A DNA stretch of 64,000 nucleotides from Chitinophagales bacterium (lineage in GTDB: Bacteria > Bacteroidota > Bacteroidia > Chitinophagales > Chitinophagaceae), in NCBI GenBank assembly GCA_017303835.1, contig JAFLBI010000001.1, positions 1,860,001 to 1,924,000 of the forward strand, in the 5' to 3' direction. Shown one piece after another: positions 35,294 through 45,593 of the stretch. A program made the position numbers and the translations under genes. Position 1 is the first letter of the stretch. Every line of letters starts with the position of its first letter. The notes under the pieces are model-generated. The model did no database searches and was not told the DNA's origin. It saw nothing but the letters and a program-made list of their open reading frames with translations.

Positions 35294-36733
35294 TTATTGA
35301 TAACCAGGATTTTGCTTCATGGCTGGGTTGGCAACCATTTCAGGCAAAGGAATAGGCAGTACAAAGCGGAAGTTGTTAGCATCCAGTGTAGTACCAGCTG
35401 AGCTTGGTGCATCAGCAGACAAACGACTAACAGGTAAGCCTCTGCGCTTCAGGTCGAAGAAACGATGACCTTCATAGCACAGTTCTTTGTAACGCTCACT
35501 CAGTACTTCATTGATAGCCTGAGCTGCAGAAGTAAAGGTAACATTGGTATAACCATTGATACGGTTGCTACGCAAAGTGTTGATATCAGCATCAGCACCA
35601 GTAGCACCGCTGAATCTACCTTGCTCTGCTCTTGCTTCAGCACGAATCAGATACATTTCAGCAGTTCTGAAAACTTTTGCGTTTGCAACGTTTTCATTTG
35701 GCGTTGCATATGCAGAACCAGCATATTTCTGTACCAGTCTTGAACCTCTACCGGCAGATGTCAGCAATGGCTCATCTTTGAAATAAGCAGCAAAGCGTAC
35801 ATCATTAGCTTGGTCATAAGTATCCCACAGCTTCTGTGCTGGTCTCCAAGTTACCTGACCAATATTGGTTGTGCTTGCTGAAGTAGCACGGAAGAAAGAA
35901 CCGATACGGCCACCCAGTGTATTGGTACGAACCAGACGGAAAGACTGCTCAGCAGTATTCACATCAGTCCAGATACCGGGGAACTGAGCACGAGTTGCCA
36001 AAGGAACAGCGTTGATGTACTCTGTTGCAAAAGCTTCAGCATTAGCCCACTCACGCAGGTACAATGCTACACGAGCTTGTAAAGCAGCTACAGAAGCTAC
36101 GTTTGCTCTGTTTACATCTGTTAGGTTGTTTGGAACCAGTGCTTTTGCAGCTACCAGATCTGCTTTCAACTTGGTGAAATATTCTCCCATGTTGATTCTT
36201 GGAGCTGGATCAATCGATGGCTTTTCCATATACACCATACCTAAACCAGCTGCATCATAGTTACCGCAATAGTAGCGGAACAATTCAAAATGTGCATAAG
36301 CACGCAGGAAGAGGGCTTCACCCTGCAGGCGAAGTTTCTTCGCATCATCACCGGCTACTGTGCTCAAAGCCTTAGGTAAAGCTTGCAATACAGTGTTTGC
36401 TCTGTTGATGATTGTGTAGTTTGGACCAATTCCAGTATAGCTGTCGCGAAGACCCACATCAGCCGGACCATACTGCCACTCGTGTGTAGTAACAGCATTA
36501 TAGAATTCAGCCTTTGTTACTTCATCCGCAAACACTGCGTTTAACTGCATAGTCATTTCTGTACCCAGTGCTGCATAAGTACCAATTACAGCTTGCTCAG
36601 CAAATGTAACCGTACTCAATGCGATATCACCGGCGATCAGATCCGTTTCTGCTACATCAATCACTTTCTTACAGGAAATAGCACCTGCTGCAAGAAGCAT
36701 TGATGATGCAAGAAGAATATTCTTAAGTTTCAT
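35294..36733 (-). CDS. SusD/RagB family nutrient-binding lipoprotein (pair C)
   Basis: A 479-residue surface lipoprotein with lipobox AGAISC-KKVID. SusD features: TFAEQAVIGTYAALG, INRANTVLQALPKAL, LRLQGEALFLRAYAHFELFRYY, then VFRTAEMYLIRAEARAEQGRF, VLSERYKELCYEGHRFFDLKRRGLPV and the ending MKQNPGYQ. The C-terminal third is strikingly close to SusD-B (same ERYKELCxEGxRFFDLKRRGLPV block), pointing to duplication of the pair. It lies 21 bp after SusC-C and ends at a strong terminator. Confidence 0.94.
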   Translation of the reverse strand: MKLKNILLASSMLLAAGAISCKKVIDVAETDLIAGDIALSTVTFAEQAVIGTYAALGTEMTMQLNAVFADEVTKAEFYNAVTTHEWQYGPADVGLRDSYTGIGPNYTIINRANTVLQALPKALSTVAGDDAKKLRLQGEALFLRAYAHFELFRYYCGNYDAAGLGMVYMEKPSIDPAPRINMGEYFTKLKADLVAAKALVPNNLTDVNRANVASVAALQARVALYLREWANAEAFATEYINAVPLATRAQFPGIWTDVNTAEQSFRLVRTNTLGGRIGSFFRATSASTTNIGQVTWRPAQKLWDTYDQANDVRFAAYFKDEPLLTSAGRGSRLVQKYAGSAYATPNENVANAKVFRTAEMYLIRAEARAEQGRFSGATGADADINTLRSNRINGYTNVTFTSAAQAINEVLSERYKELCYEGHRFFDLKRRGLPVSRLSADAPSSAGTTLDANNFRFVLPIPLPEMVANPAMKQNPGYQ

Positions 36734-36754
36734 CTTATCTAATTTGAGTGTTGA

Positions 36755-39700
36755 TTAAAAATTGATATCCAGACCAACTACGAAAGCTCTTGGGTTGGGG
36801 AATTCTGCAAGACTGATGTTGTTATCATCTTCAGGATCCAAACCACTCCATGGGCTCCAGATAATCAGGTTCTGAGCCTGCATGTAGAAACGTCCGCTCT
36901 TCATCAGCTTCACATTGCCTACACTCAAAGCACCCAGGCTATAAGAAACATTCAGGTTTCTGAAACGCAGGAACTTAGCATCAGAGATATCATATGAAGT
37001 AAACTGACGGCTGAAAGCTGGTGATTGAATTTCCTTCACATCGCCTGGCTTCTGCCACTGCTCAGTCAACAGTCTGCGACTCTGCGTTACAGCACCTGTA
37101 TAAGTTGCATCACCCTGTGTTACCCAGTTTTGTACGTTGTTATAACGTCTAACATCAAACTGATAAGAGAACAAAGCACTTACCGATACCTTCTTGTAAC
37201 GGAAGTCTAAAGAAAAACCACCGGTATGCTTAGGCAACCATGTACCAAACTCGTGGAACTGTCCAGCTTCGTTGATATTGGTTGTAGCAGTACCATCTGG
37301 CTTCTTATATCTTGGACGACCTGTTGCAGGATCAGCACCCAGGTAATAGTAAGAATAGTGTGTACCAATTGGCAAACCTTTCTTGATGATACCTGTACCG
37401 GCAGCATATTCCGTAACTGAACCCAGATCTTCAATCTTGTTGATATTGATGGCGTGGTTAGCACTCAAAGTCAGATCCATATCCTTCTTACGGATGATGT
37501 CTACAGCTAATGAGAATTCAAGCCCCTTGTTAGACATAGAACCTGCATTCACGTTCAAGCTTGAACCATAGAAACCTGAAGTAGCCACCAGACGCTGACT
37601 CACAAACAAGTCTCTTGTCAGGTTTTTGTACGCATCAACACCGAGTCTAACTCTGTTCTTGAAGACAGCGATATCAACACCAATATTGGTTTTCTCTACT
37701 GTTTCAATTTTCAAGTTAGGGTTAGCAACACCAGGAACCAAACCTGTAATGGTAGAACCAGCATAAGCAGTTGTACTGAAAGAAGGTAACTGCGCATTCA
37801 GGTAACCTGGGATACTATAGAAGTTACTGGAGATACCAAAAGAACCACCAGAGATAGAACCAATGTTTGGCACTTTACCATAAGTAGCTCTGAATTTCAA
37901 ATCAGACAACCAGCTGGCGTTTCTCAGGAAGTTTTCTTTAATCACATCCCAAGTAAAACCTGCAGCCCAAGTTGTGATTTCTTTGTTATCTGCATTCAAG
38001 ATTCTGGAAGTACCATCACGACGGATGCTACCAGATAAAGTGTACTTATCATTGTAAGTATAACGACCGTTTGCAAAGAATGAACGGATACCAAAACCAG
38101 ACTTGGCACTGTTTCCGTTCTGTGCAACTGTAGCTGCACCACCGGTAGTTAATGTACCAGCGCCCTGACCAGAGAGGTCAAGACGTGGATCCAGGTTCCA
38201 TAAACTCATACCGAAACCTTTGTTCCACTGACGAACCACCTCGAAATAACCACCAACTTCAACATCATGACGCTCATTAAAGCGCTCATTGTACACAATG
38301 CCTGAAGTATTGATCATCTGGATTCTGCTTGTCATAGACTCATTCAAATAACCAGCCTGGAATGACTGTAAAGAACCTACATAAGAAGCAGCTTTGATAT
38401 AACCTGTACCGAAGTTAGCAGAAGCATCCACACCAGTAGTGTTCTTCAGGGTAACAGTTGGGAATAACTTGTAAGACAGCGTTAAACCTGTTACAGTTTT
38501 CACCTGCTTATCAATCCATTGAGAATTGTTTGAACGCTCAATCAGGTTACCAATTGCTCTTGGAACCAAGGCAGAAGAAGTTCCGAAGATGAGTGAACCA
38601 TCCTGACGGAAAGGATTCTCATAAGGCTTGGCTCTCCAAGCCATTGCAAATGGGTTAGCAGTACCGTTACCGGCATAGAAAGCACCTTCATTGTAATCAA
38701 CAATTGAATAACCCACAGTTGTATTGAACTTGATGTTCAATTTACCTACAGTGTTATCCAGGTTGAAACGCGTAGTATAACGCTTGATTCTTGATTTTCT
38801 ATCTGTACCATCCTGCTGGAAATAGTTAATAGACAGGAAATACTTGGTTGCAGCATTACCACCACTCATATTCAGTTCATGTGTTTGAGATACACCTGTT
38901 CTGAAGAGCAGATCAAAATAATTTACATTGTTATTACCCAATGAATCTCTAATAAAATCATATCTGGCTTTAGAAGCTGCAAAAGGGTTATTGGCAGGAG
39001 AAGTTGCAGGTAAGCCAGCATAGTTGGGGTGTTTTCTAGAATATACCCAACCTGGAGCAGTAAGACCAGGTGCAAAACCACCTACAAATTCTTCATAATC
39101 CAACATTTCTCTTGAGTTCATTTGCTCGAACTGAGAAGGATTAGGTCTCTGCGTAAAACCTGTTTGCGTTCTGTATGAAAAATTAGTTTGGCCAGCTTTA
39201 CCAGACTTAGTAGTAATTACGATAACACCAGTACCACCACGAGCACCATACAAGGCTGCAGCACTTGCATCCTTCAATACTGTGATAGATTCGAAATCGT
39301 TAGGGTTCAATGTCTGGAAATCACCTGTTGCAATGGGAATACCATCAACAACATACAAGGGCTGGCTAGAACCGGAGATAGAAGATGTACCACGGATTCT
39401 TACGCTAGCGTTGGTACCAGGCTGACCTGAACCAGAGTTAGCCAACAAACCAGGAACACGACCTTGGAAGTTCTGATCGAAAGAAGAAACAGGAACGTCC
39501 TGAATTTTCTTTGATGTAACTACAGTAGCAGCACCAGTAAACTGACTTTTCTTTTCCTTACCATAACCAGTTACCACCACTTCTTCCAAAGCTTTGCTCT
39601 CTGAGCTCATCAGCACATTCACTGTACCTGATTTAGGTACTGCAATTTCGCTACGCTCAAAACCAACATAAGTGAATACGATGTTCTTCACACTCTGATC

Positions 39701-39886
39701 AACAGAGATCTTGAAGCTACCATCCGTATTAGAGAGCGCGCTAGCCTTGCCTGCAACAATTGTTACACCTGCAAGAGGCTGCCCATTCGACTGATCAGTT
39801 ACCTTACCAGTAACTGTCTTGCTCTGTGCGAAAGCATGTAGTGTCATCATGCTAAGGCACATCATAAGAAATAGGAGTTTTCTCAT
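36755..39886 (-). CDS. SusC/RagA TonB-dependent outer-membrane transporter (pair C)
   Basis: A 1043-residue TonB-dependent channel: signal MRKLLFLMMCLSMMTLHAFAQ, carboxypeptidase-D-like domain (VTGKVTDQSNGQPLAGVTIVAG), TonB-box-like LEEVVVTGYGKEKKSQFTGA, plug with SGSGQPGTNASVRIRGTSSISGS, YVVDGIPI, DFESITVLKDASAAALYGARGGTGVIVITTKSG, and barrel ending in GLDINF. The plug shares the SGSGQPGT and LKDASAAALYG stretches with SusC-B more than with A or D. It heads a two-gene operon behind the 344-bp gene-free region. Confidence 0.95.
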   Translation of the reverse strand: MRKLLFLMMCLSMMTLHAFAQSKTVTGKVTDQSNGQPLAGVTIVAGKASALSNTDGSFKISVDQSVKNIVFTYVGFERSEIAVPKSGTVNVLMSSESKALEEVVVTGYGKEKKSQFTGAATVVTSKKIQDVPVSSFDQNFQGRVPGLLANSGSGQPGTNASVRIRGTSSISGSSQPLYVVDGIPIATGDFQTLNPNDFESITVLKDASAAALYGARGGTGVIVITTKSGKAGQTNFSYRTQTGFTQRPNPSQFEQMNSREMLDYEEFVGGFAPGLTAPGWVYSRKHPNYAGLPATSPANNPFAASKARYDFIRDSLGNNNVNYFDLLFRTGVSQTHELNMSGGNAATKYFLSINYFQQDGTDRKSRIKRYTTRFNLDNTVGKLNIKFNTTVGYSIVDYNEGAFYAGNGTANPFAMAWRAKPYENPFRQDGSLIFGTSSALVPRAIGNLIERSNNSQWIDKQVKTVTGLTLSYKLFPTVTLKNTTGVDASANFGTGYIKAASYVGSLQSFQAGYLNESMTSRIQMINTSGIVYNERFNERHDVEVGGYFEVVRQWNKGFGMSLWNLDPRLDLSGQGAGTLTTGGAATVAQNGNSAKSGFGIRSFFANGRYTYNDKYTLSGSIRRDGTSRILNADNKEITTWAAGFTWDVIKENFLRNASWLSDLKFRATYGKVPNIGSISGGSFGISSNFYSIPGYLNAQLPSFSTTAYAGSTITGLVPGVANPNLKIETVEKTNIGVDIAVFKNRVRLGVDAYKNLTRDLFVSQRLVATSGFYGSSLNVNAGSMSNKGLEFSLAVDIIRKKDMDLTLSANHAININKIEDLGSVTEYAAGTGIIKKGLPIGTHYSYYYLGADPATGRPRYKKPDGTATTNINEAGQFHEFGTWLPKHTGGFSLDFRYKKVSVSALFSYQFDVRRYNNVQNWVTQGDATYTGAVTQSRRLLTEQWQKPGDVKEIQSPAFSRQFTSYDISDAKFLRFRNLNVSYSLGALSVGNVKLMKSGRFYMQAQNLIIWSPWSGLDPEDDNNISLAEFPNPRAFVVGLDINF

Positions 39887-39911
39887 AACACAGTTTTAAA
39901 TTTTAGTGACG

Positions 39912-39943
39912 CAAACTATTTAATATTCTTTTAACAGACAAGA
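39912..39943 (-). promoter_or_regulatory. Putative promoter of SusCD unit C
   Basis: On the minus strand, TCTTGTCTGTTAA (39931-39943) with a TTG -33, 19 bp, then ATAGTTTG (39912-39919), which keeps the TTTG core. Followed by CG and an A-rich leader ending AAACTGTGTT before the ATG. Confidence 0.4.
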
Positions 39944-40173
39944 CAATATCACTAAATGTTGTACCGCTCATGTATTTGACAACTCTATAATTAATTGATT
40001 ATCAATATTATGATGTTTAAAAACAATATGAATAAGCCTGTAAGCTATAGCTTTTAAAGCCGTAGAAAAGGACTGTAAAACAAATCTTACAACTAGTTAA
40101 CTTTAAATAAATGATTTTTAATTATTTATGAATTAATTAAATATATACTATTTACAACATTAAATTATATCAG

Positions 40174-40206
40174 GTAAAAAAAAGGGGGGAGCTTTTCGCT
40201 CCCCCT
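40174..40206 (-). terminator. Terminator of SusCD unit B
   Basis: GGGGGAGC (40185-40192) pairs with GCTCCCCC (40198-40205) around a 5-nt loop; on the minus strand a run of eight T follows the stem. It is 25 bp past the DUF4397 gene. Confidence 0.85.
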
Positions 40207-40230
40207 CAACTATACAACCAATCGTTGAGA

Positions 40231-40971
40231 TCAATAGTGTCTGGCATTACCTAAAGCCAGCGCAGTACCTCTGGTAGTACCCGTTGCAAAAAGCGTAACA
40301 ATACGCTGAGCACCAAGAATCGGGTTGGCAGTAGTACCAACAGTGAAAGTAGTAATCACGTTCTGTGTACCCGGAACTTTCAGCTTGGCAGTATACAAGC
40401 CGCCTGGAATTGGCGTGAAAGCCTGCAAAGCTTCAGGGTTAGGGCTTTCGCCGATAAATGATCTGCTAGTGAGTGTTACACTATCATTGGGTGTAACACT
40501 GGTACGCAACAGCGTAACATCAACAGTTGGCGCATTTCTGGCCAAGTGCAGGAAACGTACATGCACACGACCTGTGGCCGGCGGGGTGAGATCATCCTTT
40601 AAACGCAACACCGGAGTTCTGTTAGTAGTAGGATTGATCGTATCGTACAATACATACGTATACATGTCCTTCAAATTGAAATTGTCTGTACGATCCACAA
40701 TAAATGTTGTGGGTGCAGTTGTTTGCCATACCCTGAAACGTCTGCTACCTACTGGCACACCTAGATAAGTACTGTTTGCACCATAACCAACCGATGATAG
40801 CGTAAATGGCGCAGAAGTAATGGTATCACGTGTTACCTGCAATGCACCTGTACCAGGGGATGCATGGATAAATACCGCACTACCCAACTGCTCGAAGGGC
40901 GCTGGATCTTTGGCACATGAAACAAACATGGCAGAGATCGCGAAAATGCTTAGATATTGTAATGCTTTCAT
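40231..40971 (-). CDS. DUF4397 domain lipoprotein (accessory of pair B)
   Basis: A 246-residue lipoprotein: MKALQYLSIFAISAMFVSC-AKDP, then a DUF4397-type beta domain with AVFIHASPGTGALQVTRDT near the start, YLGVPVGSRRFRVW, and RVHVRFLHLARNAPTVDVTLL beginning a second related half (about 125-235) that includes the YTAKLKVPGTQNVI strand. The two halves look like an internal duplication. Function of the family is unknown; secreted or surface location is likely. It starts 17 bp after SusD-B and closes unit B. Confidence 0.82.
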   Translation of the reverse strand: MKALQYLSIFAISAMFVSCAKDPAPFEQLGSAVFIHASPGTGALQVTRDTITSAPFTLSSVGYGANSTYLGVPVGSRRFRVWQTTAPTTFIVDRTDNFNLKDMYTYVLYDTINPTTNRTPVLRLKDDLTPPATGRVHVRFLHLARNAPTVDVTLLRTSVTPNDSVTLTSRSFIGESPNPEALQAFTPIPGGLYTAKLKVPGTQNVITTFTVGTTANPILGAQRIVTLFATGTTRGTALALGNARHY

Positions 40972-40988
40972 TGTTTGAATAATTAAGA

Positions 40989-42410
40989 TTAATAACCAGG
41001 ATTCTGAACCATATTCGGATTTGCCTGAAGTTCTGCAACTGGAATTGGCAAGATGAAGCGGAAATTATCTGCCGGCAGTGTTAACCAGTTTGTACCATCC
41101 ACATCGCTGGCCTGGCGCTGAACCGGTAAGCCTCTGCGCTTCAAATCAAAGAAGCGGAAGCCCTCGAAGCACAACTCTTTGTAACGCTCTTCCAATACTG
41201 CATTAATGATATCAGCAGCGCTTGCAAAAGTTTGGTTGGTATACCCTGTTATACGACGGCCTCTTAAGAAATTAATATCTGCAGTAGCCTGAGCAAGATT
41301 AGCTGTACCACCAACTTCAGCCAAAGCCTCAGCACGAATCAGGTACATCTCTGCTGTACGGAAAACCTTGGTATCATTGATTCTACCACCCAGTGCAGAA
41401 CCAAGGTATTTACGAATGGCCCAACGGTTCGCTCCACCAAACGTTGTAAAGAAATTGGCAAAGCGTACATCATTAGCAGCATCAAAAGTGGCGCGAAGTT
41501 TATCAGTAGGACTGAAATGAATCAAGTTACCTGTTGTAAACCAGGTTGCACCAATACCAGCACCATTACGCTTAATACGGAAGAGCACTTCAATGTTCAG
41601 GTTGCTATCATCCCAAATACTTGCATACTGCGTACTAGCAACAAGCGGGCGAACATTTGCATTGATAATTGTTGACGCAAAGTTTGCTGCTGCCTGCCAA
41701 TCACGCTTATACAAAGCTACCCTAGCTCTGAGTGCGTTGATGTTAATAGAGTTAAACACCACATCAGAGAAATTCGCATTGGTAGTAGCCGGCAATGCAG
41801 CAACAGCTTGGTTCAGATCAGTTTCAATCTGATTCATCACTTCACCTGCTGTATTACGGGCTGGTGTTCTGAAAATATTGGATGTTGTAACAATGGGTAC
41901 ACCTGGAGCAGATGGGTTATACGTACCGCTGAAACGCTGCAACAATTCAAAATGTGCAGCAGCTCTCAATGCAAGCAGCTGACCACGAATAGCAGGCTTT
42001 TGCGCTTCCTCCGCAGTAGTACCTCTGATCTCATCGATTTTAGCAAGTGTTCTGTTACAAAAATCAAGCATGGAATAGAATGCACCCCAGCCTGCAATAA
42101 CATCACCACCTGTAGTAGGATCAGAATTATACTGGTACCTGATTACAAACTGACCTTGTCCGCCATTGTCCGGACCAAACTTAGCCTCATCAGCCAAAGT
42201 AGAAGCCAGGAACATAGAATTTTCATAGTTCGCGTAGCGTGCATACACAGTATTCAAACCACGCTGCAAATCTGCTACTGATTGAAAAGCATTGGCTTCT
42301 ACAATCGTATCTGTTGGCAGCAGATCCAACTGCTTTTTACATCCCACTGCACCAAGCATCAGGGCAGCAGAGAAAGCATATATTTTAATGGTTGATTTCA
42401 TCATCTTCAT
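40989..42410 (-). CDS. SusD/RagB family nutrient-binding lipoprotein (pair B)
   Basis: A 473-residue surface lipoprotein, lipobox LGAVGC-KKQLD. SusD features include SVADLQRGLNTVYARYANYENSMF, IRGQLLALRAAAHFELLQRF, VFRTAEMYLIRAEALAEVGG, VLEERYKELCFEGFRFFDLKRRGLPV and ending MVQNPGY. An ATG three codons in (MMKST) is an equal alternative start. It follows SusC-B by 9 bp. Paralogue of SusD-C, differing most in the N-terminal half, where ligand contacts usually lie, so the two probably bind different ligands. Confidence 0.94.
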   Translation of the reverse strand: MKMMKSTIKIYAFSAALMLGAVGCKKQLDLLPTDTIVEANAFQSVADLQRGLNTVYARYANYENSMFLASTLADEAKFGPDNGGQGQFVIRYQYNSDPTTGGDVIAGWGAFYSMLDFCNRTLAKIDEIRGTTAEEAQKPAIRGQLLALRAAAHFELLQRFSGTYNPSAPGVPIVTTSNIFRTPARNTAGEVMNQIETDLNQAVAALPATTNANFSDVVFNSININALRARVALYKRDWQAAANFASTIINANVRPLVASTQYASIWDDSNLNIEVLFRIKRNGAGIGATWFTTGNLIHFSPTDKLRATFDAANDVRFANFFTTFGGANRWAIRKYLGSALGGRINDTKVFRTAEMYLIRAEALAEVGGTANLAQATADINFLRGRRITGYTNQTFASAADIINAVLEERYKELCFEGFRFFDLKRRGLPVQRQASDVDGTNWLTLPADNFRFILPIPVAELQANPNMVQNPGY

Positions 42411-42419
42411 TTTAATGGT

Positions 42420-45400
42420 TTAGAAACGAATGTCTACACCCATGGTAATAGTTCTTGGATTCGGGAATTCTGACAGAGAGATGTTATTGTTATCCTCTGG
42501 ATCATATCCCTTCCACTTTGCCCATGTAGCCAGGTTCTGACCTGCGAGGTAGAAACGAAGGCTGCTGATAAACTTCATTTGCTTCAATGAACGCTCAGGA
42601 ATATTATAACCAATGGTTACAGTTCTCAAACGCAGGAAAGATGCATCCTGAATGTATTTTGAAGAGAACTGATTCTGATAAAGTGGGCTCTGAACAGTAG
42701 CTTCTGTATCGCCGGGACCTCTCCAGAAACGACCAGCTACAGCTGAGTTCAAACCACCTGCAAGAAAGCCTGGGTTTTCCATAAAGAACTCCAGGTTATT
42801 TACACGGAAAGAACCATCCTGGTAATTCATCAATACCTGCATATCCAGGTTCCTGTAGCGCAATGTATATCCGAAGCCACCAATCCATGGTGCGAAAGAA
42901 GTACCCCAACGCTGGGTTCTGTTTGCAGCACTATACAGATTCGTTACATTACCAAAAGCATCATAATACAGTGGTCTTCCTGAAGCCGGGTCAACTCCAG
43001 CCCAACCAACTTCCCAATGCGTTCCTAAAGGAAGGCCAACACTGATCAATGAAGTACCCTGTTGGAAATTCGCTACCTGACCCAAGCTTACCACTTCGTT
43101 ATGGTTGTAAGAGCCGTTCGCATTTAATGTTAAAACAAGGTTCTTGTTTCTTACCAGATCGTAGTTGATAGAGTATTCAACACCACGGTTGCGCACTTTT
43201 GCAGCGTTGGCACTGATGGCACCAAAACCACCGGTCAAAGACAATGACTGGTTAGCAAAAGCTTGTTCAGTGAGTTTATTGTAGAACTCAACTGTACCAT
43301 TCAAACGAGAGTTGAAAAAGGCAAAGTCAACACCCACGTTCAGCATCTTGGTAAATTCCCAAGTAGCAGCAGGGTTACCCAATGCACTTACACCCAAAGT
43401 TTGGTTACCCGCACCGTCTGCACCAATGCTGAACTGAGGCAGGTAGCCGAAGTCGCCAAACGGGAAGTTATCAGCGTTAGCTGAAGTACCATAGCTGGCG
43501 CGCATACGCAGTGTGTTCACCTTTGAGAAATTACGCATGAAATTTTCTTTCAGCACATCCCAGGTTACACCTGCTGAATAGAATGTAGTGTATCTGTTTT
43601 GTTGAGGCAGCTGAGATGAACCATCATATCTGTATGAAAGGTTAACTGTATACTTCTTATCAAAAGTATATTTAGCCAAACCCATGGCAGAAGCCAGTGC
43701 ACGTACAGAACGACCACCACTAATAATGGGCACCAACTGATTCTGAACACTACCCGGTGTAATACCAGCGAGTGTGTTCGGACGACGTGGGTCAATACCG
43801 AAACCTTGCAGGTTCATATTTTTCACTCGGTATTCGAGATATTCCCCAACGGCACTTACATCTAGCTCATGCTTAGAAGCAAAAGTCTTATTGTAGTTCA
43901 AAGATGCTCTTGTATTGTATTGGAGGAATCTGCCCAAACCTTCAGAGATAGAACCAGATCTAGTTCTGATATCTGTTGATGTTGTATTATCAAATGTTCT
44001 GGGATCGTTATAGAAAGTATTCTGCGTTTCTCTGAAGTCAGCACCAATAATGGCATTGGCGGTCAGATTCTTTGTAATCTTATATGCAAAGTTAGCAGAA
44101 GCAACAATCTTCAACTGATCGTTGTAACTTCTATTCAACAAAATAGTACGTTCATAAGTATTTGGGCCGGCGAAATTATTACCCACACCAGTAGCCACGC
44201 TGCCATCAGGTCTGAAAAGACGCTGGTAAGGCGGTGTTAATCTTGTAGCAAAGAATGGGTTTCTTGTACTATTGGCTACATCACTCTCCTGAAAATTACG
44301 TTGTGTCAAACCCAGGTTGGTTGACAACTGCATGCTGAACTTATCGTCTGCATAATCGATGTTGTTTCTCCAGGTAAGACGACGCATGTCAGTACGATAG
44401 GTAATACCTTCTTCACCATAGTAACTAAGGTTAGAATAAAACAAGGTTTTACCAGTACCACCACTGAGGGTAATTTCATGACGATTGAAACGACCCTGAC
44501 GGAAGAAGATATCATCCCAGTCAATATTGATACCCTTAACGCTATCCATCAATCTTGCGAATGTTGCCTGCTGTGCAGGTGAAGCGGCTTGTACAGCAGG
44601 GTTGTTGGGAGACCATGCCCAACCTGGCAATGTAGATGATGGCACGAGTCTGCCATATTCTTCCTGAGCTTTCAACAATTGCTCTGTATCCATCATTGGA
44701 TAATTAAACTGTGGACGCAGGGTATAACCTACCTGACCGCTGTATGTAGTGCGCAGCTTACCTGCTTTACCACGCTTAGTGGTTACGACAATTACACCGG
44801 CAGCACCGCGAGAACCATACAATGCGGCAGCAGATGCATCTTTTAACACATCTACAGACTCAATGTCGTTTGCGTTGATACCCTGGAATACAGCTGCTTC
44901 TACAGGAATACCATCCACAATGTAGAGTGGTGTACTACCACCGGTAATTGAAGTGGGACCACGCAGAATAATGGTTGCAGCAGTACCAGGCTGACCACTA
45001 CCAGAAAGTACACTCAAACCGGGCGCACGACCTTGCAGAAGCTGATCGAAAGAGGCCACAGGCAAGTTGGTGATTTCCTTAGCAGTTACGCGGCTGGATG
45101 CACCAGAGTATTCACTCTTTTTCTGGCGGTTGTAACCAGTTACCACCACTTCATCCAAATCGTCTACAGAAAGCTTCAACGTAACATTATACGTTGTTGC
45201 TGAACCTAACCTGATTTCTTGTTTGCTGTAGTTAACAGAAGAAATCACCAGATCTTTTGCAGTAGCAGGAACATTGATTGTGTACGTACCATCAGATTTT
45301 GTGGTAGTACCGATGGTTGTTCCTTTCACCAGAACGGATGCATTAGCGATAGGCGCACCGCTTTCATCCACGACCTTACCAGAGATGGCTTTTGTCTGTG

Positions 45401-45458
45401 CAAATAGTGCAGTTACAGACAATAGAAGCCCCATGATAAGCATTGGGAGTTTTCTCAT
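42420..45458 (-). CDS. SusC/RagA TonB-dependent outer-membrane transporter (pair B)
   Basis: A 1012-residue channel: signal MRKLPMLIMGLLLSVTALFAQ, carboxypeptidase-D-like domain (ISGKVVDESGAPIANASVLVKG), TonB-box-like LDEVVVTGYNRQKKSEYSGA, plug with SGSGQPGTAATIILRGPTSI, YIVDGIPV, DIESVDVLKDASAAALYGSRGAAGVIVVTTKRG, and barrel ending GVDIRF. Two consecutive ATG codons occur; I take the second (45458), because it aligns with ATGAGAAAACT of the three other SusC genes. The leader TTTGCG...AAACTGT resembles that of SusC-C. Confidence 0.95.
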   Translation of the reverse strand: MRKLPMLIMGLLLSVTALFAQTKAISGKVVDESGAPIANASVLVKGTTIGTTTKSDGTYTINVPATAKDLVISSVNYSKQEIRLGSATTYNVTLKLSVDDLDEVVVTGYNRQKKSEYSGASSRVTAKEITNLPVASFDQLLQGRAPGLSVLSGSGQPGTAATIILRGPTSITGGSTPLYIVDGIPVEAAVFQGINANDIESVDVLKDASAAALYGSRGAAGVIVVTTKRGKAGKLRTTYSGQVGYTLRPQFNYPMMDTEQLLKAQEEYGRLVPSSTLPGWAWSPNNPAVQAASPAQQATFARLMDSVKGINIDWDDIFFRQGRFNRHEITLSGGTGKTLFYSNLSYYGEEGITYRTDMRRLTWRNNIDYADDKFSMQLSTNLGLTQRNFQESDVANSTRNPFFATRLTPPYQRLFRPDGSVATGVGNNFAGPNTYERTILLNRSYNDQLKIVASANFAYKITKNLTANAIIGADFRETQNTFYNDPRTFDNTTSTDIRTRSGSISEGLGRFLQYNTRASLNYNKTFASKHELDVSAVGEYLEYRVKNMNLQGFGIDPRRPNTLAGITPGSVQNQLVPIISGGRSVRALASAMGLAKYTFDKKYTVNLSYRYDGSSQLPQQNRYTTFYSAGVTWDVLKENFMRNFSKVNTLRMRASYGTSANADNFPFGDFGYLPQFSIGADGAGNQTLGVSALGNPAATWEFTKMLNVGVDFAFFNSRLNGTVEFYNKLTEQAFANQSLSLTGGFGAISANAAKVRNRGVEYSINYDLVRNKNLVLTLNANGSYNHNEVVSLGQVANFQQGTSLISVGLPLGTHWEVGWAGVDPASGRPLYYDAFGNVTNLYSAANRTQRWGTSFAPWIGGFGYTLRYRNLDMQVLMNYQDGSFRVNNLEFFMENPGFLAGGLNSAVAGRFWRGPGDTEATVQSPLYQNQFSSKYIQDASFLRLRTVTIGYNIPERSLKQMKFISSLRFYLAGQNLATWAKWKGYDPEDNNNISLSEFPNPRTITMGVDIRF

Positions 45459-45483
45459 CATACAGTTTAATTTTTGAGTCTCG

Positions 45484-45491
45484 CAAATTAC
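45484..45491 (-). promoter_or_regulatory. Possible -7 element before SusC-B
   Basis: On the minus strand GTAATTTG followed by CG, with the conserved TTTGCG core seen also before SusC-C, 25 bp upstream of the start. No convincing -33 is seen at the right distance. Confidence 0.3.
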
Positions 45492-45593
45492 CCAAGTGAA
45501 AAATCAATACCTGTTAACACAAACAACCTGTAGTTGAGAAAACATGTTCCTGAGACCTCAAAATAAAACTTCGATGTTTAAAAGTATCCGAAC

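Larger units (their letters stand above)
39887..40230. other. AT-rich gene-free region between SusCD units C and B
   Basis: The only non-coding stretch above 300 bp. Its left end holds the promoter and leader of SusC-C and its right end the terminator of unit B. The middle, about 39960-40170, is very AT-rich with no ORF, no clear repeat and no RNA gene that I can recognise. Confidence 0.7.

Noticed and set aside
39960-40170. Replication origin or hidden RNA gene in the AT-rich gap
   Set aside because: AT richness alone; no DnaA-box cluster, iteron, tRNA-like fold or paired hairpin was found, and terminator and promoter at the ends explain the edges.
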